Origin: Littorina saxatilis
Lineage: Eukaryota > Mollusca > Gastropoda > Littorinimorpha > Littorinidae
Length of the DNA: 64,000 nt
Direction of reading: 5' to 3'
NCBI RefSeq assembly: GCF_037325665.1
Contig: NC_090245.1
Span: forward strand, 101,186,424 to 101,250,423
Position numbers and translations under genes: made by a program. Positions within the stretch are counted from its first letter, which is position 1. Each line of letters starts with the position of its first letter. Below are positions 30,528 through 41,094 of this stretch, in pieces. Below the pieces are notes generated by a model. The model searched no databases. It was not told the DNA's origin and saw only the letters and a list, made by a program, of their open reading frames with translations.

Positions 30528-31172
30528 ATGTTTATCACACTAACAAATGTGAAGACTAGTGTGCCAGTTAAACTTGCAAACCCTATCAACAATCAAAATG
30601 GAGGAATGAAAGTTGCACTGCATGAAATTATGTACAAGGTTACTTGGTATAATATCAGTAAAAAAAAGGCTAACAACTGGGTTAGAATTAATGGTAAAAC
30701 GCATTCTGTAGAAGATGGTTACTATGACTTCTGCACTTTAGAGAAAGAATTGTTTGCTCCAGTAGGTATTACAGCGAGTTTAAATCATGCAAGTCTCATT
30801 GCTACTCTTACTATGCCCAAAACTAGAGAAGTAAACGTTGAGTTTCCAACCAAACTCCTTGATATGCTTGGAATTACAAATTTATACAAGGGAACACGTC
30901 CCATTGACATGGATGTTAACAGTGTACTGTTTGTTCACATGAGAGAGCTTAACACATCCTATAATCTGTTTAATGATCAGCGTTCTGATCTGCTTAGGAT
31001 TCTTCCACCGAGTGATGCCTCTTTTTGTAAAATGCACGTGCCAACATTTAAGACACTTCAGTTCAAGGACTTGGAGGAAGGGTGTCATGAATTCCTACAC
31101 ATTGATCTGAAAAATCAAAGTGGACAACCAGTTGATTGTTTGTTTAACATTACATTGGAAATAGTTCCATAA
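30528..31172 (+). CDS. Polinton probable minor capsid (penton-type) protein, 214 aa
   Basis: A beta-rich 214-aa protein with NNQNGGMKVALHEIMYKVTW, a middle YNLFNDQRSDLLRIL, and a C-terminal strand pattern ending VDCLFNITLEIVP, as in single jelly-roll penton proteins. The assignment is an inference from size, strand pattern and gene order (adjacent to virion-type genes). The frame looks whole. It is followed 16 bp later by the next plus-strand gene. Confidence 0.68.
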   Translation: MFITLTNVKTSVPVKLANPINNQNGGMKVALHEIMYKVTWYNISKKKANNWVRINGKTHSVEDGYYDFCTLEKELFAPVGITASLNHASLIATLTMPKTREVNVEFPTKLLDMLGITNLYKGTRPIDMDVNSVLFVHMRELNTSYNLFNDQRSDLLRILPPSDASFCKMHVPTFKTLQFKDLEEGCHEFLHIDLKNQSGQPVDCLFNITLEIVP

Positions 31173-31188
31173 AATATTGAGTATTAAA

Positions 31189-32049
31189 ATGTCGAGTGGA
31201 CCTACAATAGCTTATCCTGTTGCATGTTCAACTATAGAGTTGAAAGATTTAGCAGACGCTATCGACTTTGAGAGCAATGCTGAAGTTGGTGCAGTGTATG
31301 CATTCGAGTTTACAGACACTGGTCATTACAAGAGAAAGGAAATCGACGATGAAAAGAAACCAAGATTCCTCAAACTAGGTCAAATCCGTGATGTTAATGT
31401 ACCTGATCCAATTGTCGATGACATATACTACATGTGGAAACATCAGAATAAAAAATGGGTACTTAGTCCTGTTATCAAAAAGATTGACTGGGAAATGAAG
31501 TTTGAATTTGTGAGTCCATACACTCTTGTTGGAAAAGACGACACATTCCGTAAGTCAATCAATGCTAAACCACTAATTGTTAGCCTTGTTCCTGCGATTA
31601 ACAGCAGGGGAGAAGTTGCAGTTAAACCTTTCCATAAGAACAACTATCTCATTCACAGAAAACAAAGTGTTGAAAAGGACGCTGACACCATTGTCGATTT
31701 TATACCCAAGCTTCCAATAGGGCAGAATGCAACTATGATATTTGATATAGTTGTCAGGAAAAGGGAAGAAACCACAAACACTGTTCTAATGAGAGGAATA
31801 AATCTCAACTGGAGACCATTAAATGTTGAAGAAGTCAGAGTATTTATTGCTGTTCAAAAGGATTCTAACACAATAAAAAAACAGACGTCAAACCAAAATG
31901 TTGTTGTTAACGCAGATATAAATAATTTAACAGAAATAAGAAGTATTAATCTTACTTATCTTGATTTGATTGCTTTCTACTATACAGATAAGGTGTTAAG
32001 CAATGAACAGCTTCAAAGCTTAGCAGAAACACTGGCCAGTGAGAATTAA
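31189..32049 (+). CDS. Polinton protein, 286 aa, beta-rich, unknown
   Basis: Starts MSSGPTIAYPVACSTIELKD. The middle (KFEFVSPYTLVGKDDTFRKS) is beta-strand-like and there is no membrane segment. The Met at 31189 is chosen because ATATTGAGTATTAAAATG lies over it. No family was recognised; it may be a virion accessory or attachment protein, by position only. Confidence 0.68.
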   Translation: MSSGPTIAYPVACSTIELKDLADAIDFESNAEVGAVYAFEFTDTGHYKRKEIDDEKKPRFLKLGQIRDVNVPDPIVDDIYYMWKHQNKKWVLSPVIKKIDWEMKFEFVSPYTLVGKDDTFRKSINAKPLIVSLVPAINSRGEVAVKPFHKNNYLIHRKQSVEKDADTIVDFIPKLPIGQNATMIFDIVVRKREETTNTVLMRGINLNWRPLNVEEVRVFIAVQKDSNTIKKQTSNQNVVVNADINNLTEIRSINLTYLDLIAFYYTDKVLSNEQLQSLAETLASEN

Positions 32050-32078
32050 GATAAATATTTTATATTTTGCATTAAAAG

Positions 32079-32702
32079 ATGACTAGCAGTGTGAAGCTTT
32101 ATCCTAATATTGATGAAAGTGCAGCAGAAAGTCAACAATTCAGACTGGCACACATTAGTAATATACAAAAACAACTAGAAGATGAATTAGAAAAATATTC
32201 TCGCGCTAGACGTAAGTACTCAACAACTTACAACAGCCTTTCTAATGCCAGCACTGGTTCTACTATCCTTGCATCAGCTGCAGGTGTAACGGGAACAATT
32301 CTGTTAGCTACCGGAGTAGGGACTCCAGTTTCTCTAATCCTAGGTGGTGTCGCAGCAGCAGTTGGTGGTTTATCATTTATAGCATCAGCTATAATGAAAA
32401 AAATTGTGAAAAAGCTTGAAAAACACGAATCCATTTCCACTCTTGCATCATCAAAATTGTCTAGCCTAAAACTGTCTATCAGTAAAGCACTTGAAGATTC
32501 AAAAGTTTCTGACGAAGAATTCAAACAGATACAAACAGACTTTGATGACTACAAAAGTAAGAAAGCAAGTATTCAAACAAAAACACGAGCTGAATATAAC
32601 AAGCCACTCGATATAGAAGATCTGAAAAAGCAGTTTTTAAAAAAGGGGATTCAAATAGGACGGGAAGAAAAAGTAAAAATAGAATCACTTGTAAAGAGTT
32701 AA
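32079..32702 (+). CDS. Polinton protein, 207 aa, glycine-rich hydrophobic core
   Basis: The first ~60 residues are helical (RLAHISNIQKQLEDELEKY). A long small-residue hydrophobic region (STILASAAGVTGTILLATG, then LILGGVAAAVGGLSFIASAI) follows, and then a Lys-rich coiled coil. Such a helix-hydrophobic-helix layout suits a membrane-active protein. Upstream lies ATATTTTGCATTAAAAGATG, the clearest form of the start motif. It is the last gene before the right terminal repeat. Confidence 0.7.
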   Translation: MTSSVKLYPNIDESAAESQQFRLAHISNIQKQLEDELEKYSRARRKYSTTYNSLSNASTGSTILASAAGVTGTILLATGVGTPVSLILGGVAAAVGGLSFIASAIMKKIVKKLEKHESISTLASSKLSSLKLSISKALEDSKVSDEEFKQIQTDFDDYKSKKASIQTKTRAEYNKPLDIEDLKKQFLKKGIQIGREEKVKIESLVKS

Positions 32703-32815
32703 CTATTCGTTTAGACAGTCACATTGCATGTATCAGATATAATTCTAACAGTGAAAGAACATATGAAGTAAAGTTTGTAAATGAGAGAGCGTATTGAGCT
32801 TAAGAATGTTGTATA

Positions 32816-33039
32816 AGAGAAAGGGGGAATGTACGTTCTGGGTTACTGATTCCGACAGACCCGGCATTGGTTCAAAACAACCTTACTTTACTGTATTTTT
32901 TTTGTATGGATTTATGCAGTATTTTTCTGATTTTGTCGCATGTTTCATTTTAGTAAAAGTTTAGTCCAGAAGCCTATTTTGCGTTAATATTTAGGGTCTG
33001 TCGGAATCGGTGAGCCAGAACGTACATTCTCCCTTTCTC
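32816..33039 (-). repeat. Polinton right terminal inverted repeat
   Basis: Reverse complement of the left repeat with about four differences. It has the same internal ~47-bp inverted arms at both of its ends. It is followed by TCAGCC at 33040-33045. Confidence 0.95.
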
Positions 33040-33045
33040 TCAGCC

Positions 33046-34068
33046 TCTTTAATACAAGCAGAACTGTGTGCAAAGGATGCGATTAAAATCTTGGAAAAAA
33101 CCCAACTACAAAACCAATTAACTAAAATTAAAACAACAATTAAAGTAAAACGTTCCTTCCCCACTTTCAGCTATGCAAAGCTCAAGCCTCTTCTTAATAT
33201 ACGCTGCATGCAGTTGCGCGCAGTGTGAAAAACTACTGCGAGCATGCAGCGAATTTTACTGCATAGGTTTTAATTTGAGTAGTAGAAAGGTGTGTCTCCT
33301 GAAGTAGACGCTGATTGGCTGGCTGGCAGACGTATTCAAATGACACATTTTAATCTTATGACGACATCACAAGTCTGACGATATTTCATCGAAACTGGGT
33401 TTGAATCTACATCTTTGGCACCATTTCGTGCTTTGTGTTATTTTTGTGTGCAAATTCATGTCGGATTACTTGAAATGTGGTGCACCAAAGTGACATTTGT
33501 TTTCTGGACTCGGTGAAATGAGTTGCGGTTGCCGTTCGGCCTTTCAGTGATATGGCTAAATGCTGCGTGCAGCGCAGTAAAAGCATATTAAGAAGCAAAC
33601 ACTGCACACAGCGCATCTGCAACTCAGCTGTGCCTCGTATATTAAGAACAGGCTTAACCGTTTCTCAATATGCATTCACTGCGTATAGTCTATACAGGTT
33701 AACATTTACTTCTGAATATATTACAAATGTTTCACAAAATGGGATAATTGCACTTGTAATTCTGTGTAAAATCTGTAGAATAAAAAAGAAAAGTAATTTG
33801 TTGATAAGTTTAAACAAGTACAAAAGGGTAGGTGGCAAGATAGCTGCACATGGGTTCTCCTCATTTTGGATCAGTTTAATTAAAAACCGAAGATGCATCC
33901 CAACCTCAGTTTCATTCTTCCTAAAACTCCACACTTAAAAATAAAGAGATAACAATGTTTCCAGGGTATGTTTTGTGTGTTAAGTGGAATGATAAGAATA
34001 GAAAGGACAACTCTGGCATTACAAACTTCCTTTAAAATCTCACAATATATAAAATAAACACTTACACC
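33046..34068. other. Intergenic DNA right of the Polinton
   Basis: No gene is supported. It contains inverted 'cttcttaatat...gctgcatgcag'-type words at about 33185-33225 and 33560-33600, suggesting a small decayed inverted-repeat element beside the insertion site. Confidence 0.4.
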
Positions 34069-34199
34069 TTCTTCTTCTTCTGCGTTCGTGGGCTGAAACT
34101 CCCATGTACACTCGTGTTTTTGCACGAGTGGAATTTTACGTGTATGACCGTTTTTACCCCGCCATTAAGGCAGCCATACGCCGCTTTCGGAGGAAAGTA
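34069..34199 (-). mobile_element. 5'-truncated tRNA-type SINE, minus strand
   Basis: Holds only the 3' ~130 bp of the SINE family at 4959 and 52850, with the poly(gaa) tail on the left. It is flanked by the duplication acttacacc at 34060-34068 and 34200-34208. Confidence 0.85.
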
Positions 34200-34620
34200 A
34201 CTTACACCAAAGAATGAAAAATATCTAAACTGTAAAAAGTACACTCGTATCATCATTCTACTAGTGTTATGCCATATAAAACAAACAAAAAGATAACTGT
34301 ACCGTTAAAAATACAATCCCTGGTCAACCTGAATTTGAAGGTCTCTTTTAATTTTAAGTTGTTAGCCCTGAAGCCAGAAAAACTTGGGTATGACACAGGA
34401 CTGTTCTCGTGAACATAATCCTACCACGAAAACTTGGGAACATAATCCCATCATTAAAAAACACACAAAAACACAACCAGTGCCTAAAAATCAAGTCCTT
34501 AAAATTGTGTCTGGCGCAAAATACTTGAGTAAAGTCTTGATCAGTAAAATCCTAATTACAATGCTGGCTAACATACCATGCACAACCCCTTTTGCGTCCT
34601 ATGGTGAACGCATCACGTCG

Positions 34621-34783
34621 TCAACGGTCTGCGACTTGCTCAATCATTTTGTTGATGGCCACCCTCAATCCCTCGGCTAGCTGGGAGGCAGTGTATGGCA
34701 TGTCGAGCGGAGGTACGTGGATAAACGCTGCGTTCCGGTCACTTATATGCAGTGAGGAGAAGTAGGAGAAGTCGCACAGATAC
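34621..34783 (-). CDS. PGPEP1: Pyroglutamyl-peptidase I, exon 4 (C-terminal)
   Basis: Encodes YLCDFSYFSSLHISD...AAFIHVPPLDMPYTASQLAEG and ends EQVADR with a TGA stop at 34621. In human PGPEP1 the catalytic Cys lies in GRYLCDF and the catalytic His in FVHVPPLG; both are present here. The acceptor (minus strand) is ccacag. The exon junction splits the Arg codon just before the catalytic Cys (AG|G). Confidence 0.95.
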
Positions 34784-35223
34784 CTGTGGAAGCAGACATA
34801 GATTGATTGATTAATGTTTATCACAAGAATAACAATTTTAAGCTGTAGACAAGTATTACAGTATTTACATACCAAAACAACAACATAAAAAAAAAAGCAA
34901 AGAAAGAAAAAAAGAGACAGAAGTGTCAAAGTAACTGCAGATGTTGAATATGCAGCAGAAGACTTTTTCAGTGTCTGATTTTGAAACTGCATCGACTGAA
35001 TCTTAAAAGGCATAAAACTGGTAATTCCATTGACCAAAAAGATAGAGTAAGGTTGCAGACATGGCGGGGTGATTAAAATTTAAATGAAAACGGTTGCACA
35101 CGTAATCTTCCCATTTGGATGACAGAGTTATCTTCTCTGTAGTAATGGCTTCACAAGTATAATGCGCTGGTATGCTGAACCAAACACAACCACACCACTA
35201 ATTAGACAAAGCCAGTTCCGTAC

Positions 35224-35462
35224 CTTCCTGGGTCATGTGACACTCGTGCTTTGACCTTGATCCCAGCAGTATTGACCGCAGTACAGACCCTCTCCATATC
35301 GATGCCGGAAACGAGGACACAGTTTTTATCTCTGTCTTCCACACAGCACTGAGTCTGGGGACACTTTCCCATTACGTCCATTTTGTCGTAGCCGTCGTTG
35401 TGAGCTTGCTGCTCCAGGGTGAGCTCTGTGGCGATCCCAGACACGCCCACATGTACCACCAA
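35224..35462 (-). CDS. PGPEP1: Pyroglutamyl-peptidase I, exon 3
   Basis: Encodes VVHVGVSGIATELTLEQQAHN and then GYDKMDVMGKCPQTQCCVED, through to VKARVSHDPGR. The Glu in TLEQQAHN corresponds to the catalytic Glu of family C15 peptidases. The donor is gtacgg and the acceptor is cctgcag on the minus strand. Confidence 0.95.
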
Positions 35463-35785
35463 CTGCAGGAAATGGAACAAACACAGAGTGTGTCATTTAT
35501 GTTACAGTGGAACCCCCTTTTAAGACCCCACCTCCCTCGTTTAGGATGATTAATGATTATAATCAGTGATCATTTTGCAGTGTATCTCAGTCATGGTATT
35601 TGAAGGAAGCATATAAACACAAAGATTCATACAAAGGTGCAAACCCTTCAAACATACAAGTACAAAGACAGAACACATACACAACACATACACAACCTAG
35701 CAACGTAGCATGCACAAAAAAACAGCGAACAGATTTTAGACGAACAGACAGTTCCACAGACACTTATTATCTTCAAACACAGTTA

Positions 35786-36342
35786 CCGTACTTTCCGGGT
35801 CATAAGGCGCGACTTTTTTCCTCGAGTTCGACCCCTGCGTCTTGTATAACGAAGCGCCTAATCCGTGTATGAAATACGAAAAAAATCAAAGAGACCGCCT
35901 GAGTACCAGTCAAACAACTTGTGATAATGCATGTTTCAGCTACTAGGTACTGCCCTGGCCAAGTTTCCTTGAGCTCTCAAGCCACCCAGCTATCACAATG
36001 GACCTGCCTTTGATCTCGCCGCACACACAGAGCACACATATTTCCACTCTGTTAAACTCGGTCACTGACCGGTCACTGACCCCGGTGCAGGAAGTGTTTC
36101 CTCTCTCAGATATGACAGGGGAACCACCTCTCATGGCAAAAACTGGGTCATTTCCACTCTGTATTCTTCCTTTGATGTGCGGCTTATTTTCATTCTTCGA
36201 CCGTTTGTTACCGGTATACTTTTTCAATTTTGGTGCGCCCTATCGGCCCCCTGCGCCCAATGGGTGACTGGATTACAATTTTTGTTAAAAAGAAGGGGGT
36301 GCGCCTTATGCGCTGTAGCGCCTTGTCACCCGGAAAGTACGG
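35786..36342. mobile_element. MITE with CCGTACTTTCCGGGT ends and TA target
   Basis: The left end is TA-CCGTACTTTCCGGGTCAT and the right end is its inverse, ACCCGGAAAGTACGG-TA. 'aaggcgc'-like words lie just inside both ends. It is 557 bp with no transposase, in an intron of PGPEP1. TA duplication suggests a Tc1/mariner- or pogo-type mobiliser, by inference. Confidence 0.75.
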
Positions 36343-36509
36343 TACTGACAATAACCCATTAAGACATATCTATCCGTCTTTATTACAAGTTATGATCAGT
36401 GGTTTTTTCACATTCAGTTTAAACAGTTCATTATCATGTAAAAGTTTTGCTGGTAAGTGGTAAATGCTAAAAAAAAAAAAGAAAGAAAAAAGTTGGAACA
36501 GACTTATAC

Positions 36510-36682
36510 CAAAGGTTCATGCTGCTTCCACAGTTGAGGGACAGAGTCCTTGACGGTGTCATACTCCACAGGTAGTTCAGTGACCATCAATTCCACCCTG
36601 TCATTCTTCAGCCCCTCTTCCTTCAGTTTGCGTACAGCTACGGAGCTAGCGTTCACTGAGTGGCTGCCAAACGGTCCAAACC
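36510..36682 (-). CDS. PGPEP1: Pyroglutamyl-peptidase I, exon 2
   Basis: Encodes GFGPFGSHSVNASSVAVRKL, the substrate-pocket GFGPFG motif of the family, and VTELPVEYDTVKDSVPQLW. The donor is gtataag and the acceptor is gactgcag. Two large introns on either side hold MITEs and SINE debris. Confidence 0.94.
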
Positions 36683-37660
36683 CTGCAGTCAGATAAACCT
36701 TGTTAGTATGTTACATTACTCATCTACAGGCCGTCCTTAATTGAGCCACAAGTCGACTTTGCAAACCCTTCGTGGAGATTTTTTTCTAAAAATTAAGTGC
36801 CAAAGTGCAGTCAGCTTCGGGAAGTAGACTTTGCAAAGTCGACTTCGCCCAATCAATGAGAGGCTTTAAGTGCTGTTCACAAGGGTGGTTTTCTCATGAT
36901 GTTGAACCAATTTCTGTTGTCAAGAAGTTGGTGCAAAGTAGACAAGGTAATATAATTTGTCAAACAATTGTGCATGAATATGATTGTGTACTGTATTTTC
37001 TGAAGTTAAGCTTGTGAAAAATAACCTACAATAACATATATATATATTTATTCCCCCCTCTGCTTCTTTACCTCTGTAAACTTGTAGAGCTAGTTATTTT
37101 TCGATAAACACCCAGCAACCAAATAACGACCCAGCAACAGCATGAATCCTCGATAGCGCAATGGGTTGAGAAGCTGTTCTGCGTCGGTACTACTTTTGCG
37201 ACTGAAAAGTTCCGAACGCTCTAATGTACGAAGTATACATCTCTGGAGCAAACAATACAAACATACCGCATTTAAATTAACAACTACAGGCTTGAACACA
37301 TGAATCTCCATATAAAATCCATGAGTTTGGTTGTTTTCTGAATCTAGGTCTGCTGTGCACAAACGCTCATCACAAGCAAATTCCCAAGGCAAGTAACTCT
37401 CATATTTTGTCTATCGACAAGAGTAGTTCCCTTTTCAAATTTCTTTTCACTCAGTTTCTTCGACAACAGACTGCAATCCGACGATCAGTTTTCAACAATA
37501 TTTCATTTAATAAACAGATCACACGCAACCAAATGCACACATCTCATCAATTTAAACAACATAAAGCGGTTTCATACACTATTTTCGCATTTTTCATGAT
37601 CCGCTAACTTCGACCATTATTTTTGATAATCACTGAGACTCGGCATGTAACCTCTACATA

Positions 37661-38025
37661 CTAGATGAATACCCGCTTCGCCGGGTACGGCTGCGCCGGG
37701 AAGAAGTTGAGCCGAGTACCCGGCTGTGCCGGGGACCCAAAAGCCGGCGCACCGCACGGAGGAAGGGAGATAATCGCGGCTGAAAACACTGGAGAAGATA
37801 AGGAAGAGTTACCGGGAATGGATCCAGAGAAAAACCAAAATCGGTTCAGCGCTGCGCAATGAGAGCACGTGTTGAAATATCTCATCGATGAGGTTGTGTC
37901 CGGGGTGTAGCTGAATACGGTCTCCAAATTTGAAAAAGATCCACCGAGAACTTTGGCCGTGCATCGCGGACACACACACACACACACAGACAGACAGACA
38001 CAAGTCGTATATATATATTTAGATT
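37661..38025 (+). mobile_element. HINE/pearl-like element (GC-rich head, CA and CAGA microsatellites)
   Basis: Head 'ctagatgaatacccgcttcg' with a strong hairpin (cccgcttcgccggg), a ~250-bp body, then (ca)n, (caga)n and an end 'atatatatttagat'. The same architecture and 'cttcgcc(c)ggg' head occur in 61363-63585. A Helentron-related non-autonomous element is inferred. Confidence 0.6.
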
Positions 38026-38314
38026 TACTTGTTAACCACTTTATGCTCAAACCATGATTTTGGTATTCAATTCAACTGTAAAGTAGATAACAGCTCAATA
38101 TCATACATGCATGCATTATAGCAAATTACCTACATTAATTAATCGCTCATGAGTCTATTACTGTATTAGTGTTAACACTCATTACCAGTGACTTCAAGAA
38201 GCACAGTGACTTCAAGGAGCAGTGTCAAATCACAGAAAAAATGAAATTATTCTAAGACATGTTAGCAAATCATCAATAAACCCAATAAATTGGCCCAAAA
38301 TTAATAACTCAAAT

Positions 38315-38340
38315 TCTTCTTCTTCTTCTGCGTTCCCGGG
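38315..38340 (-). mobile_element. 26-bp remnant of a SINE insertion with an 11-bp TSD
   Basis: Only the final (ttc)n plus 'tgcgttcccggg' of the tRNA-type SINE is present. It is flanked by a perfect ataactcaaat at 38304-38314 and 38341-38351. Confidence 0.8.
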
Positions 38341-38591
38341 ATAACTCAAATAAGGTGGGAGATTCTTCCAATGAAATCCTGTACTTTAAGGACTAAACAA
38401 TCCAGGTCAGCTGCAATGTGTTTTCTTCTGCAATGTCAGTATTGCATTTTAGTGTTTACTCATGGAGTATTCACGATAGTTGAAATGATACAATGTACTT
38501 TTGTATAAGGTAGTTATGTATACAGTGGGACACAAGCCTTTAGAGACCTCCCCACTTTTAGGACCTTACTTATTCATTTTTGTTTTGTTAC

Positions 38592-38805
38592 TTAACTCAT
38601 TGTCTCCCAGGTCCGGATATATATCCGTACCCACTCATATGGCTCTATCTGACCAGGTACGGATATATCCGCTCAGACTGTTACTGTTAGCTTCAGCCGC
38701 TTCCTGTCAAGTCCATCTAATGCCTGCATTCCAGCGTTTTGATACACAGTTACTACAATTCTGAGTGACCTGCTGCAGCACAGCTGGACTCGGCCAAAAA
38801 CAACT
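38592..38805 (+). repeat. Dispersed repeat family F, copy 2
   Basis: About 200 bp similar to 14217-14420, starting ttaactcattgtctcccagg. It lies in intron 1 of PGPEP1. A G/A-rich tract (ggggagggagg) follows at about 38906-38944. Confidence 0.6.
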
Positions 38806-38988
38806 TGGTCAACATAGGTGGGGTAGAAAGTGTTAAAGGTCTGTAAAACAATTTTGAGACTCCATCCCTCCCTTTTACAACCTGATTCTATTAGCTCTTT
38901 AATGGGGGAGGGAGGAGGGGGGGAGGGAAGAGGGGGGAGGGGGAGCACTAATTTTTCATACAGAAATACATAAGGACAATTTCAGTAC

Positions 38989-39022
38989 CTGTCACGATCA
39001 CTTTTCTTTTTGTAGACGGCAT
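38989..39022 (-). CDS. PGPEP1: Pyroglutamyl-peptidase I, exon 1 (start)
   Basis: Encodes MPSTKRKVIVTG, with ATG at 39020-39022 and donor gtactg. The enzyme is a cytosolic cysteine peptidase (C15) that removes N-terminal pyroglutamate from peptides. The four exons sum to 609 nt (202 aa plus stop), close to the 209 aa of the human enzyme, with Glu, Cys and His all present, so the gene looks intact. The first exon has only 34 coding bases. Confidence 0.92.
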
Positions 39023-41094
39023 CTTGTTCTCAAATTAAAATCTTCTTCCTTGTTCACTGTTCTCCAATGTACTGCCACAGTGCCTGGGACTGCAGTGCTG
39101 GGATGGTTTGATGATTATATCCCTGCCACCACAGCACTGTCGCTCATGCAGTAAAACTGAAAAATCATGACATCATAATATTATCAATTCAAATCTGTAC
39201 ATTCAGCATGGGCTGACTGAAGTGAGAGATGTGGTATAGGCCCGCAAAATAAATTAAAATGTTTATTTCTGTTGACAAGCCTCAAAAACTAGGGTCATAC
39301 TCATAGGTTCTTGTTTTTGTGAGCGTTTCATTTTTTAAAATTTTATCCCAGCAAAGCTGCAGGTATCCCACGAACGCTATACTGTAATCTGTATCTGTAT
39401 CTGTATCTGTAGGGTACGTCGCTAGTATCCAGATTGCTGGCTTTGGCGCGACGGGTGGGTGTGCGCAGCGACGTCGTTTAGCGGCGGCTGGTGGTTAGTG
39501 CCGACTTGAATGCCTCAGTAGAGTCTGAGTGGACAACTATGTTGTCCAGGTGATTCCACTCTATTGTGGATCGTGGGAAGAACGACTGTCTGTACTGTTC
39601 GGTGTTGCAGCGTGGTACAGCGAAACACCTGTTGTTGTTTTTTCATGGGGGAGGGAGGAGGTGGAGAGGGACTTGAGAAATGTTCATGCCGATAATACAT
39701 GATAAAGAAGGATTGTTGGTGACCTAACGGAGGCTACAGTTAAGGATGGACTATACTATACTATAGTACATCACATGATCTATCTCAGCAAGTTATCCCT
39801 GACTTGCACTACTGTTTCTTCGATGGCTACACTGGTAAATGGGTCGCATCCTAACTAGGTTAATGACCATGTCAGTTCTGACACCGCGGTTTGAACTTTT
39901 AGTTTTATGCCCCTTGGTAAGTAAAATCGGACAGGATCAATTAAATGACTTCTTCTGTGCAACAGCAAACTACTTATTCAGAGAGCGCTTGTTGTTATTC
40001 AATTGAAAACTGCCAAACGCTTACCTTTTCCCAAACGAAAGAGCTGACTTCGTAAACAAAGAAAAACGATAACGTTGTGAACTGAAGTTTTAGTTGGCAC
40101 TGAAGCGGAAGTGAGGAGTTCTTTGAGAGTGCTGTCCCTTCTTATTCTCCCCTCTTCCACGAAGAAGTCAAGAAAGCACTTTCGATTTCCGCGTTTATGT
40201 TAGGTATTATTCAATACATAGACAGAAGCCAAAATAATTATCTGAACAAAAACTACTGATGCGTTTTTCCCCCCGGCTGATCCGGACAGGGGCACGGAGT
40301 GAAAGACACCGTTACTTACGAGCAAGGTGTCCGCATTTAGCATTGTTTCGGTTTTTTTAGTGTGACGTCACGTCGTACGGGTAGTTCCCCGAAAACAAAC
40401 TTTCCTTTTGAGTTTCCACAGATGCTTGAGGGATTGCACGTAATACGCATATTGTCCGCCTACGTCGTATGCATTAGTTTGATAATAGGATTGATCATTC
40501 CGTATTGTGAAACGGTACGTAGCATTTTGCATTAGCTTTTTTTCACGACTGAAATGCAGGAAATACAGAAAATTATTCAGAATGTGGCGGAACACTCACT
40601 GATAGCATTTTTACTTTGTGATAAGGTTATGGTTTTGTGACTGTTCAGTTTCAAAGAAATATAATCTTGGTTTTACATTTAAATTTAAATCAATGTTCAG
40701 TTGTGCGTGGCTGATACTGTGACAGAGAAATTACTTAAATATCTTAGTTTTTTACTGCAAAAAGGCACTGCGCATTTTTTTAAGTAACTATTACAAACAT
40801 GTACAACTCAAATAATGTTACTTTTGGGAGGAAATTGGAACACATTGTTTTCAAAGCTAGAGTGTCTCTTTGCAATTGCATGCAATATGTTTACAGGTTT
40901 GCCAGTTGAACAGTTCGTGTTTTCATTTTGTTTCATATTTGTCTTTTTATTTCTGTTATTGCAAACTGTGTGACTGTGCGTGTGTGTGTCTCAATGTGTG
41001 TGTTTTGATCAGTGTGTGTAAAAGACAATGACAATGAGAAAGAGAGAGAGATGCATGCTGACATAGTATTTACATCGGTGTGAAACATTTGCAG
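39023..41094. promoter_or_regulatory. Shared 5' region between PGPEP1 (-) and the ARB2A-like gene (+)
   Basis: About 2.1 kb separates the two start codons, which point away from each other. It contains a (tctgta)n run near 39395 and a ~250-bp GC-richer block (39415-39680) of unclear origin. 5' UTR exons of either gene may lie here but are not identified. Confidence 0.4.

Larger units (their letters stand above)
18136..33039. mobile_element. Polinton/Maverick, whole-looking (14.9 kb)
   Basis: Terminal inverted repeats lie at 18136-18361 and 32816-33039, and a perfect 6-bp target duplication TCAGCC lies at 18130-18135 and 33040-33045. With these limits the ends are 5'-AG and TC-3', which is what I recall for Polintons, along with 6-bp duplications. 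Inside are a protein-primed family B DNA polymerase, a DDE integrase, a packaging ATPase, capsid-type proteins and several small proteins. The two terminal repeats differ at only about four positions in ~225 bp, so the insertion looks young. No breaks were noticed in the main frames. No adenovirus-type protease was recognised. Confidence 0.95.

Noticed and set aside
39415-39720. Possible LINE or gene fragment near PGPEP1
   Set aside because: No frame shows recognisable reverse transcriptase or other motifs; left as unexplained sequence.
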